From: Gammaproteobacteria bacterium
Lineage (GTDB): Bacteria > Pseudomonadota > Gammaproteobacteria > Pseudomonadales > Azotimanducaceae
Direction: 5' to 3'
NCBI GenBank assembly: GCA_009840305.1
Contig: VXNY01000029.1
Span: 310,001-374,000, forward strand
DNA length: 64,000 bases
Below, piece by piece: positions 1 through 7,948 of this stretch. Under the pieces are notes generated by a model. That model was not told where the DNA came from and did not search any database. It saw nothing but the letters and a program-made list of their open reading frames with translations. Within the stretch, counting starts at the first letter, position 1; the number at the start of each line of letters is the position of its first letter. A program made the position numbers and the translations under genes.

Positions 1-888
1 CTATCGAAGAAAAATGAAGATCTCGAGTCTGCGAATGTCGAACTGAAACACGCTCAAGGTCAGATCGTCATGCGTGAAAAGCTTGCAGCACTAGGTGAAC
101 TCACTGCTGGAGTAGCGCATGAAATCAGAAATCCGATGAACTTTATCAAGAATTTCTCTGAGTCTTCTGAAGATCTACTCGAAGAAATGATAGAAGAAAT
201 TTCTGAGCCTGATAAACGAGATCCGCCCGGTACCGAAATGGACATGGGACTCATAGAAGAAATTTCCGAAGATCTAGTTTCCAATCTTAAGCGCATTAGG
301 CAACACACCACACGCGCGAATCGGATCATCGACGACATGTTGAAGATGGGCCGAGATACTCAGGAATTTCAGCCTACTAACCTCAATGATCTGTTGGATG
401 AACATGCACGATTGGCTTTTCATAGTGCTCGAGCCCAAGACATCGAGTTTCAGCTTGACATTCAATACGACTTAGACAACACCGTAGGTGAGGTGAAAGT
501 TGTACCACAGGACATGGGGCGTTTATTTATCAACTTAGTTGCTAACTCAGGTTATGCTTGCAACGAAAAGCTAAAAACACTACAAGCAGAAGACCCGAAT
601 ACGGAATACGTTCCTACACTGAGTATCAAGACCCAAAGGATGGGAGATCAAATAATCCTTACGTTCAAGGATAACGGGACAGGAATTCCACAGGAATCAA
701 TCGAAAAAATCTTTAATCCTTTTTTCACTACGAAACCTACGGATGTAGGTACGGGGTTAGGATTATCTCTGTGTAACGATATCGTGCGCACACACGGCGG
801 CGAAATGAGGGTATTCTCCGAGGACGGAGAATATACAGAGATGGTGATTGACTTGCCGGAAGATCCGGCGATGTTTATGGAAGTCTAG
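1..888 (+). CDS. Sensor histidine kinase, C-terminal part (5' truncated by window edge)
   Basis: The reading frame is open from base 1, so the sensor part lies outside the window. What remains is a short coiled-coil linker, a HisKA dimerisation helix with the phospho-acceptor His in the H-box AGVAHEIRNP (about 115-145), and a HATPase_c domain. The N-box (INLVANSGY, near 525), G1 (DNGTGIP), F-box (FNPFFTTKP) and G2 (GTGLGLSL, near 750) are all present, so the catalytic core looks intact. It should autophosphorylate on His and pass the phosphate to an unidentified response regulator. The stop codon TAG shares the palindromic CTAG at 885-888 with the stop of the convergent STAS gene, so the two genes interleave by 4 nt. 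The input signal cannot be inferred. Confidence 0.9.
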   Translation, partial: LSKKNEDLESANVELKHAQGQIVMREKLAALGELTAGVAHEIRNPMNFIKNFSESSEDLLEEMIEEISEPDKRDPPGTEMDMGLIEEISEDLVSNLKRIRQHTTRANRIIDDMLKMGRDTQEFQPTNLNDLLDEHARLAFHSARAQDIEFQLDIQYDLDNTVGEVKVVPQDMGRLFINLVANSGYACNEKLKTLQAEDPNTEYVPTLSIKTQRMGDQIILTFKDNGTGIPQESIEKIFNPFFTTKPTDVGTGLGLSLCNDIVRTHGGEMRVFSEDGEYTEMVIDLPEDPAMFMEV

Positions 889-1190
889 TTTCCGAACTTC
901 GCTAACGCGTCAGCGCGACTGGGTACGACATCGATGATTCGATCGAACCCAGCAATTTTGATAATTTCCAGGATGGTGTTCGGTACGGAACACAGCGCAA
1001 ATTTTGATTGCATCTTATTTAAAGTCTTCGCAATCAACAACATGGATCTTAACCCGGCACTACTGAGGTAGGTAACGCCACTCAAATCGACAATAACTCC
1101 ATTGTCGTCGTCGACAAACAATTCTCGAATTTCTTTTTCAAAATCGTTGGCAGTCATACCGTCGATTCTTCCAGTAACCGAGACGGTCAA
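885..1190 (-). CDS. STAS-domain protein (anti-sigma factor antagonist-like)
   Basis: A 101-residue single-domain STAS protein of the SpoIIAA/RsbV type. It has the first-strand GRIDG motif, then VIVDLSGVTYLSSAGLRSML, where the Ser before AGL matches the usual phospho-acceptor of anti-anti-sigma factors. It probably works in a partner-switching pathway with an HPK-type anti-sigma kinase that is not visible here. The nearby histidine kinase is convergent and need not be its partner. The annotated start is TTG at 1190, with AAGGAG 5 nt upstream. The frame stays open to 1256 and encodes residues that also fit the family N-terminus (SLQIDSAREGEVL), so an ATT start at 1238, preceded by TGGAGA, is possible. 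Confidence 0.85.
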   Translation of the reverse strand: MTVSVTGRIDGMTANDFEKEIRELFVDDDNGVIVDLSGVTYLSSAGLRSMLLIAKTLNKMQSKFALCSVPNTILEIIKIAGFDRIIDVVPSRADALAKFGN

Positions 1191-1443
1191 TACTTCTCCT
1201 TCTCGGGCCGAATCAATTTGTAGTGATGTTGCGTTAATCTGAGTTCTCCAACAGTGTCAAATGTTTCGAAATAAACTTAAAGTCGTGCCGATGCGCAAGG
1301 GGGTTTCCCAGAACTTAGGAATGAAATTATAGATACTAGCGGTAACAAAGTGACTAACCCCTTGGTATACGAGTTACCCGCGCTCACTCCTGCGTCTGAT
1401 TCGAGCGTCTAGACGATTGCCAGTGAATCGAAACAAATAGGTA

Positions 1444-2040
1444 TTATGCACTTGACTCAAGCGTTTGCTTCAGTTCATTCAGATTTGCTGGTGTATTCAC
1501 GTTCAGAAAGCACGACGCGATATCTGATAGGTCAGTTGGTTGCGAATCGATCTGTTCCAACCAATATTTCACTGCGATTCCACCCTGTTCGTAAAACTGG
1601 GCAAGCTCTTGTCTTCGAGCGAGATTCGATAGAAGGAAGAGGTTTTCCCTTTGTCCATCGACTATAGGTACGGCGACTCCATGTTTTTCCGCATCCGCAC
1701 TCAATCTACTCACCAATGTTGTTGGGAGGAAGGGTACGTCTCCGGGTACGGTGAGCATCCAAGGTGAAGTAATAGATTGCATTGCTTCAACAATACCCGC
1801 TAGCGGTCCTCTTGCAGGTTCGCAGTCAACGACCACTGCGTGCCCAATCGCTTCATAGAGTGCAACGTTTCGAGAGCACGATAGGAAGATTCGTCCTACT
1901 TGTGGTGCAAGCCGCTCCAGTAAATAGTCGATTATGCGGCGCGATTCCACTGAAATCAGCGGCTTATCTTGACCGTGCAGGCGCGCCCCCTGTCCTCCAC
2001 AAAGGACGACTGCCGAGATGTCTTCGCGCTTAATTACCAC
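1444..2040 (-). CDS. mobA: Molybdenum cofactor guanylyltransferase MobA
   Basis: 198 residues with the nucleotidyltransferase P-loop-like start AVVLCGGQGARLHGQDKPL (LCGGxxxRxGxDK), the EPARGPLAGI segment and the TVPGDVPFLP metal-binding loop, all typical of MobA. It transfers GMP from GTP to molybdopterin to give the MGD cofactor. It is the last gene of the formate dehydrogenase operon. Its GTG start at 2040 overlaps the end of fdhD by 11 nt (fdhD stops at 2030), which suggests translational coupling and makes the bis-MGD cofactor of FdsA the obvious client. Confidence 0.9.
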   Translation of the reverse strand: MVIKREDISAVVLCGGQGARLHGQDKPLISVESRRIIDYLLERLAPQVGRIFLSCSRNVALYEAIGHAVVVDCEPARGPLAGIVEAMQSITSPWMLTVPGDVPFLPTTLVSRLSADAEKHGVAVPIVDGQRENLFLLSNLARRQELAQFYEQGGIAVKYWLEQIDSQPTDLSDIASCFLNVNTPANLNELKQTLESSA

Positions 2041-2839
2041 TTACGCGCGAACCGTGATAAACATTAAAGCTGTTCGGCCGCAAAAATCCAATGAGAGTGA
2101 TATCCTGTTCTTGTGCCAAGTCGATCGCTAGGGAAGAAGGAGGGCCGATGGATGCGATCAAAGGAAATCCAGCGATGGCACTCTTCTGCATGAGTTCGAA
2201 ACTTGCGCGTCCGCTCAACAATAGTCCGCATTCTCCAGGTTCATAAATTTCCGTGTTTCGAAGTGATCCAATTAGCTTATCGAGAGCGTTGTGACGCCCT
2301 ACATCTTCACGAAGTTCTTGGATTTGCCCGTCAACGCTAAAGAGAGCACTAGCATGAAGACCACCTGTTTTTTGAAATTCACTCTGATGTTGTTGCAATT
2401 GCGTCGGTAAGACTTTCAATACATCTGCCGATATGAAAAAATTGGATTCCGGTTTGGTATCTACATGTACTTTGACCGCCGCTAGCGAGGTCTTACCACA
2501 GACGCCGCAGCTAGAAGTAGTGTAAAAATGACGAAGCAAAGACTCGGGATCAAAATAGACGTCTTGAGCAAGACGAACGGTAATGGTATTTGGTCCATCC
2601 GAGCGGACTTCATCGATCTGGTGAAAACCTGAAATGATTCCCTCGCTCAACAAGAAACCGCAGGCGAGATCGGCATCATCACCCGGAGTTCGCATGGTAA
2701 CTGCAAGACTATATATCTGGTACGCGTCAGCGAGCCAATGTTCGATCTTAAACTCTAACGGCTCTTCAACAGAGACTGAGTCGTCACACACTGCAACGGT
2801 GTGATTTACTCGACGAATGCGGTAGTTTCGATGCCGCAA
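2030..2839 (-). CDS. fdhD: Formate dehydrogenase accessory sulfurtransferase FdhD (FdsC)
   Basis: 269 residues of the FdhD/NarQ family. The key CxxC loop is SSCGVCGKTS (about residues 110-119), and the conserved EDVGRHNALDKLIG and LSGRASFELMQK blocks follow. The protein carries sulfur from the IscS desulfurase to the molybdenum cofactor to sulfurate and activate the formate dehydrogenase. It starts with TTG at 2839, 23 nt after the fdsA stop; no ATG is available in the frame. Its place between fdsA and mobA matches the fdsGBACD order known from other aerobic bacteria. Confidence 0.92.
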   Translation of the reverse strand: MRHRNYRIRRVNHTVAVCDDSVSVEEPLEFKIEHWLADAYQIYSLAVTMRTPGDDADLACGFLLSEGIISGFHQIDEVRSDGPNTITVRLAQDVYFDPESLLRHFYTTSSCGVCGKTSLAAVKVHVDTKPESNFFISADVLKVLPTQLQQHQSEFQKTGGLHASALFSVDGQIQELREDVGRHNALDKLIGSLRNTEIYEPGECGLLLSGRASFELMQKSAIAGFPLIASIGPPSSLAIDLAQEQDITLIGFLRPNSFNVYHGSRVSGN

Positions 2840-2862
2840 GGAATGAGTTTACCTGTGCGGTA

Positions 2863-5706
2863 TTACCCGCCGCCAGCTGGTAGAAGCGTGCGTTGTCGCG
2901 CTTCTTGTTCTTGAAACTCGGCGTACCAATCAGACAAGTGATTCGCGGGCATGACCTCTACTGCCGTTACTTTGTACTCAGGACAGTTCGTAGCCCAATC
3001 AGACAAGTCGGTCGTAATCACATTGGTGCCTGTAGCAGGATGGTGGAAGGTTGTATAAACAACACCAGGATTCACTCGATCGGTCACTTCAGCTTTAAGG
3101 GTTATCTCGCCCATACGACTACGAATGGATAGCAAGTCACCGGTGCGAATTCCTCTGCTTTCAGCATCTGCTGGATGAATTTCTAAGCGATCATCCTCCA
3201 GCCACATGTTATTAGAAGTACGCCTAGTTTGGGTTCCGACGTTGTACTGTTCTAACTTGCGACCCGTAGTCAATAGCAACGGAAATTTTCGATTCGTACG
3301 CTCTTTTGTGGGTTCGTAGTCAGTTCGAACAAAGTTGCCTTTACCACGTACAAACGATCCTACATGCATTATTTCAGTGCCTAGGGGTGCGTCATCGTTG
3401 CACGGCCACTGAACACTGTTCACTTCGTCAAGAAAGTCGAAGGACACGTTCGCAAACATGGGTGCTAGTTGGGCAAGTTCATCCATGATATCGGCTGCAC
3501 ACGAGAAGTTCATTGGATAGCCCATTTCGTTGGCAAGTTGTTGGATCACTTGCCACTCTTCCCGACCTGTAGTGGGTGGCATTACAGGGCGCACGCGATT
3601 GATTCGGCGTTCTGCGTTAATAAACGTGCCGTCTTTCTCTAAGAACGAAGTTCCAGGAAGGAAAACGTGTGCAAGTTTGGCAGTTTCTGTAAGAAACAAA
3701 TCTTGTACCACTACGCAATCCATTGAACGGAGGGCCTTTTCGACGTGTTTAGTGTTGGGGTCGGATTGCATGAAGTCTTCACCCTGGATGAACATCCCCT
3801 TGAAGTTCCCTGCGCAAGCTTCGTCAAACATATTTGGAATGCGATAACCCGGTTCTGGATCAATTTCTACATCCCACGCTTTCGCAAATGTCGCTCGAGC
3901 TTTTTCGTCTGTGATTTGTTGGTATCCTGGTAATTCGTGTGGGAACGAACCTACGTCGACAGCACCCTGGACATTGTTTTGACCACGTAGGGGATTCACA
4001 CCAACGCCAGTACGACCAACATTACCTGTAGCCATGGCTAGATTAGCCATTCCCATTACCATGGTTGAACCTTGGCTATGCTCAGTTACACCCAGTCCAT
4101 AGTAGATCGCCGAATTGCGTGCCTTGGCATACAGTCGAGCTGCTTCGATTATCACTTCTGCGTCTACGTCAGCGATGTCGGCGACACTTTCGGGGCTATA
4201 TTCGTCCTGAAGAATCATGTCGCGCCATTCGGTATAAGATTCGAGATCACACCTATCTGCTATGTAACTTTCGTCCATTAACCTTTCCTTCAAGATTACA
4301 TGGGCGATCGAGTTGATAATGGGCACGTTCGTCCCCGGACGAATTGGAAGGTGGATTGCGGCTTCCACATGCGGCGATCGGATAATGTCAATTTTTCTTG
4401 GGTCGATTACGATGAGATCCGCACCCTCACGCAATCGACGTTTCATCTGAGAAGCAAACACTGGATGACCCTCAGTGGGATTAGCGCCGATAATCATGAT
4501 CACATCAGCATTTAGGACCGAGTCAAAGTTTTGGGTACCCGCGGAGGTACCAAAGGTTTGTTTCAAACCGTAACCGGTTGGCGAATGGCACACTCGCGCA
4601 CAAGTGTCAACATTGTTATTGTGAAAAGCAGTCCGGACGAGCTTTTGGACGATATAGATGTCTTCGATAGTTGTTCTCGACGAACTAATTCCGCCGATGG
4701 ACTTACGACCATGTTCGGCTTGAATGGCTTTGAAACGATTCGCTGTGGCTTTGATTGCAGTGTCCCAATCTACGACTTCCCAGGGATCATCAATGGAGTC
4801 TCGAACCATAGGTTCCGTGATGCGGTCTGGATGTGCCGTGTACCCCCATGCAAACCGTCCTTTAACGCATGAATGTCCGTGATTGGCTTTACCTTCTTTG
4901 TAGGGAACCATGCGGACGACTTGATCGCCTTTGACTTCGGCTTTAAAGGAACATCCCACACCACAATATGCACAGGTAGTGAGTACTGTCCGATCTGGTA
5001 CACCATGCTCGATTACTGTTTTTTCCATTAACGTTGCTGTGGGGCACGTTTGCACGCATGCGCCACAGGACACACATTCAGAGTCGAAAAAGTTCTCTGC
5101 AGACGTTGCTACTTTCGATGCAAAGCTACGGCCATCTATGGTCAGAGCGTAAGTCCCTTGCACTTCTTCGCATGCCCGTACGCAGCGAGAACAGACGATG
5201 CACTTCGATGGATCAAACGCAAAGTATGGATTGGAGTTATCTACTTGTTCAAGCAGGTGATTGTCGCCCTCGGCATACCGAACTTCCCTCAATCCAACAG
5301 CACCAGCCATGTCTTGAAGTTCGCAATCACCGTTCGCAGAACACGTAAGGCAATCTAACGGATGGTCGGATATGTAGAGTTCCATGACACCGCGGCGAAT
5401 TTTTTCTAATTGTGGTGTTTGGGTGCGAACACGCATGTCAGCGCGCACGGGTTCGGTACAGGATGCAACGAGATTTCCTCTACCTTCGACTTCTACTAAG
5501 CACAGTCGGCAGGAACCGAACGCCTCCAAGTTGTCGGAAGCACAGAGTTTCGGTATGGGAATTCCGGCTAGTACGGATGCCCGTAGAATCGAAGTTCCTT
5601 CGTCTACGACGACATTATTCCCGTCAATATTTAGAGGTACTTTTAGCTCGGGTTTGCCATTAGAACGAATTGCAGGCGTACCGTAATCCGTTTCTAAGAG
5701 TCTCAT
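2863..5706 (-). CDS. fdsA: NAD-dependent formate dehydrogenase, molybdenum-containing alpha subunit
   Basis: 947 residues, the usual length of soluble FdsA. The order is an N-terminal NuoG-like [2Fe-2S] domain (C55, C66, C69, C83), a His-Cys3 [4Fe-4S] site (H115, C119, C122, C128), two ferredoxin-type [4Fe-4S] clusters (CxxCxxCxxxC at 169-179 and 211-221), the MGD-domain cluster (C245, C248, C252, C280), then the molybdopterin oxidoreductase and dinucleotide-binding domains. The active-site residue is Cys373 in ARVCHSP, so this is a cysteine enzyme and no selenocysteine insertion is needed. It oxidises formate to CO2 in the cytoplasm and passes electrons to FdsB. Its ATG overlaps the fdsB stop by the ATGA arrangement. 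Confidence 0.95.
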   Translation of the reverse strand: MRLLETDYGTPAIRSNGKPELKVPLNIDGNNVVVDEGTSILRASVLAGIPIPKLCASDNLEAFGSCRLCLVEVEGRGNLVASCTEPVRADMRVRTQTPQLEKIRRGVMELYISDHPLDCLTCSANGDCELQDMAGAVGLREVRYAEGDNHLLEQVDNSNPYFAFDPSKCIVCSRCVRACEEVQGTYALTIDGRSFASKVATSAENFFDSECVSCGACVQTCPTATLMEKTVIEHGVPDRTVLTTCAYCGVGCSFKAEVKGDQVVRMVPYKEGKANHGHSCVKGRFAWGYTAHPDRITEPMVRDSIDDPWEVVDWDTAIKATANRFKAIQAEHGRKSIGGISSSRTTIEDIYIVQKLVRTAFHNNNVDTCARVCHSPTGYGLKQTFGTSAGTQNFDSVLNADVIMIIGANPTEGHPVFASQMKRRLREGADLIVIDPRKIDIIRSPHVEAAIHLPIRPGTNVPIINSIAHVILKERLMDESYIADRCDLESYTEWRDMILQDEYSPESVADIADVDAEVIIEAARLYAKARNSAIYYGLGVTEHSQGSTMVMGMANLAMATGNVGRTGVGVNPLRGQNNVQGAVDVGSFPHELPGYQQITDEKARATFAKAWDVEIDPEPGYRIPNMFDEACAGNFKGMFIQGEDFMQSDPNTKHVEKALRSMDCVVVQDLFLTETAKLAHVFLPGTSFLEKDGTFINAERRINRVRPVMPPTTGREEWQVIQQLANEMGYPMNFSCAADIMDELAQLAPMFANVSFDFLDEVNSVQWPCNDDAPLGTEIMHVGSFVRGKGNFVRTDYEPTKERTNRKFPLLLTTGRKLEQYNVGTQTRRTSNNMWLEDDRLEIHPADAESRGIRTGDLLSIRSRMGEITLKAEVTDRVNPGVVYTTFHHPATGTNVITTDLSDWATNCPEYKVTAVEVMPANHLSDWYAEFQEQEARQRTLLPAGGG

Positions 5707-7232
5707 GTTGTTTGCTCCGAGATAAAGTCTTCCGGAAATTTTTGGATCGCGCTACGTACAGGAATAGGGGTCATTCCACCCATTTGGCACAAACTTGCTT
5801 TTTCCATCACTTCACACAAATCTTCAATAACCACCAAAGTTCTAGCGTCTACCGTATTGGAATTAAACTGTCGCAACGCTTCTTTTCCACGTATCGATCC
5901 AATTCGGCAAGGAGTACATTTTCCACAGGATTCAATCTCACAGAACTCAAACGCGTACTCGGCCTGTTCTTTCAGATTGACCGTATCATCAAACACTACC
6001 AAGCCGCCATGTCCAATACCGGCACCTATTTCTGCCATCGCTTCATAGGTTAGAGGCGTGTCAAACTCAGATTCAGAGAGATACGCACCTAGCGGACCGC
6101 CGATCTGCACCGTACGGATCGGACGACCTGAAAGTGTTCCATTACCATAATTGTAAATCAATTCATTCACGGTGGGACCAAAAGGTAGTTCGATTAAGCC
6201 GCCTTGCTTGATATTTCCGGACAATTGAAAAGGCATAGTGCCTGTGGATCGACCAACACCTAATTGTGCGTACGACTCCGGGCCGATCTCAAATATTCCG
6301 GGTACCGAAGCGAGACTGATGACGTTGTGAACTAAGGTTGGTTTTTCAAAGAGCCCTGCAATCGCGGGAACCGGCGGCTTTACTTTGATTTGGCCGCGCT
6401 TACCTTCAAGGCTTTCTAGTAGCGACGTCTCTTCACCACAGATATAAGCTCCGGCCCCGATGAGCATGTCGATGTCGAACGAAAAGTTTGAGTTTAAGAC
6501 GGTTTTGCCTAGAAGTCCAGCAGAGTAAGCCATTTCTAAAGCTTGATCAAGGTATTCCTTTGCGACAGGATATTCTGATCTGAGGTAAATGAACCCCTGT
6601 GTGGCACCCGTTGCGAAACCTGAAATGATCATGCCTTCAATGAGTTTGAAGGGATCACCTTCCATGAGCATGCGATCAGAAAACGTACCGGAATCACCTT
6701 CATCTGCGTTACAAACGATGTATTTTTGGTCTGCTGGCGTATCCGCTACGGTACGCCACTTAATGAACGCTGGAAAACCAGCCCCACCACGACCGCGTAG
6801 TCCAGAAGTTTCCATTCCCGCGATGATTTGATTGGGGTCTTGAGTGAGAAGGTCTTCCAAGAGCTTGAATGAGGGTAGGTCAAGTGGTGGCCGGATACCT
6901 GCACGATCGAAGACGAGTCGGTGTTGTTGCGTCAAAAACGGATGAGTAGAGGTCGTTGACTCCGTTGCGTCTTGCAAATTGGTGTCACCGTTGTCTTGAT
7001 CTCGCATGGACTGAAAATACGCTACGATTTTGGGAACTTCTTCTACTGCTACGTTCGTGAACTCAGATACGATCTCTTGATCACCGTTAAGGAGTTGAAC
7101 TACGGGTTCAAGCCATGCAAGTCCTAACGACCCGTTCCGCGTCGGTTCGACCCCATGGGTCTTAAACGCGAATTCCACATTCTCTGAACCCATTGCACGT
7201 GCAAATGAGTCGTCGGATATTTGTAACTTCAT
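5703..7232 (-). CDS. fdsB: NAD-dependent formate dehydrogenase, flavin (NuoF-like) beta subunit
   Basis: About 509 residues. An N-terminal thioredoxin-like region (roughly residues 1-100) is followed by a NuoF-like core. The FMN/NADH loop is GRGGAGFPAFIKWR, and NADEGDSGTFSDR and the glycine-rich GAGAYICGEETSLLESLEGKRG region are present in the usual order. The [4Fe-4S] motif is CGKCTPCRIG with a later Cys in CQMGG. It carries FMN and reduces NAD+ with electrons from FdsA. The chosen ATG at 7232 sits in an ATGA overlap with the fdsG stop (7229). A longer in-frame extension to 7325 would run inside fdsG and is unlikely. Confidence 0.93.
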   Translation of the reverse strand: MKLQISDDSFARAMGSENVEFAFKTHGVEPTRNGSLGLAWLEPVVQLLNGDQEIVSEFTNVAVEEVPKIVAYFQSMRDQDNGDTNLQDATESTTSTHPFLTQQHRLVFDRAGIRPPLDLPSFKLLEDLLTQDPNQIIAGMETSGLRGRGGAGFPAFIKWRTVADTPADQKYIVCNADEGDSGTFSDRMLMEGDPFKLIEGMIISGFATGATQGFIYLRSEYPVAKEYLDQALEMAYSAGLLGKTVLNSNFSFDIDMLIGAGAYICGEETSLLESLEGKRGQIKVKPPVPAIAGLFEKPTLVHNVISLASVPGIFEIGPESYAQLGVGRSTGTMPFQLSGNIKQGGLIELPFGPTVNELIYNYGNGTLSGRPIRTVQIGGPLGAYLSESEFDTPLTYEAMAEIGAGIGHGGLVVFDDTVNLKEQAEYAFEFCEIESCGKCTPCRIGSIRGKEALRQFNSNTVDARTLVVIEDLCEVMEKASLCQMGGMTPIPVRSAIQKFPEDFISEQTT

Positions 7233-7711
7233 TTCGTACTTAGGGAGATGGAATCGGGTGTTGCTCGCGCGATCAGCTTCTCGTCGACTTGTACCGAAGG
7301 TCCCACAGCACATAGGCCCAAACAATATATAGCTTCAAGTTCAACTTGATTGTCAGATGTTCTTTCTCCAAGCTTTGCACCGAATTTGGCTTCAATGTCT
7401 TTGGTGAGTTGCCGCGCGCCTAACGATTGACAGGCTTCAGCTTGACAGATTTTGACGGTGTGAGCAGCAGGTGGTTCAAGCTTGAAATCGTGATAAAAAC
7501 TTATCACTCCTCTAACTTCCGCTTGACTAATGTTGAACACTTCGGCGATAGTCGGAATCCAAGAAGAGTCTATATATCCATGCTCCCCATTGAGCCAATT
7601 CAAGGCATGCATCAACCCGCCGACGCGGTCAACAAAGCTTGTCAACTCCGATAGAAGATCGCTAGGATTGGTACCTCTCCCAGCATTGCTTTGTCGAACT
7701 TTTTTTTGCAT
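7229..7711 (-). CDS. fdsG: NAD-dependent formate dehydrogenase, [2Fe-2S] gamma subunit (NuoE-like)
   Basis: 160 residues with the thioredoxin-like [2Fe-2S] fold of NuoE: CQAEACQ...CLGLCAVGP supplies the four cluster cysteines. The sequence NISQAEVRGVISFYHDF is typical of NuoE/FdsG/HoxE. It is the first gene of the fds operon and transfers electrons inside the FdsABG complex. The ATG at 7711 has no strong Shine-Dalgarno sequence. The 237 bp between this gene and the divergent M16 peptidase gene must carry both promoters. Confidence 0.93.
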   Translation of the reverse strand: MQKKVRQSNAGRGTNPSDLLSELTSFVDRVGGLMHALNWLNGEHGYIDSSWIPTIAEVFNISQAEVRGVISFYHDFKLEPPAAHTVKICQAEACQSLGARQLTKDIEAKFGAKLGERTSDNQVELEAIYCLGLCAVGPSVQVDEKLIARATPDSISLSTK

Positions 7712-7948
7712 TCAGTAGTAGGTCGATTGACACGGAGTCGCCGTGCGCGCAAATTAGTAAAATTGTACACTTACAGAGAGGTGAGAAACGGTATGTTTGT
7801 CGATGGTTGTTGTCATCGATACGGCATCTATTGTCCGTTTCACCTGCGTACATTATCCTTACGTTGTTCCGAGTAGCTAGCTCCACGGAGAGGGATCAAG
7901 CACCGATTACGTAAGCTTTTAAGACAACCAAACTTCAAGGGATATTAA

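Noticed and set aside
4569-4595. Possible selenocysteine site in formate dehydrogenase
   Set aside because: The active-site codon is a normal Cys codon within ARVCHSP; there is no TGA.
3530-5686. Long open frames antisense to fdsA
   Set aside because: They mirror the codon bias of a highly conserved gene, have no ribosome-binding sites and no recognisable product.
7233-7325. Upstream extension of fdsB
   Set aside because: It runs inside fdsG; the ATGA overlap at 7229-7232 and family N-terminus support the shorter start.
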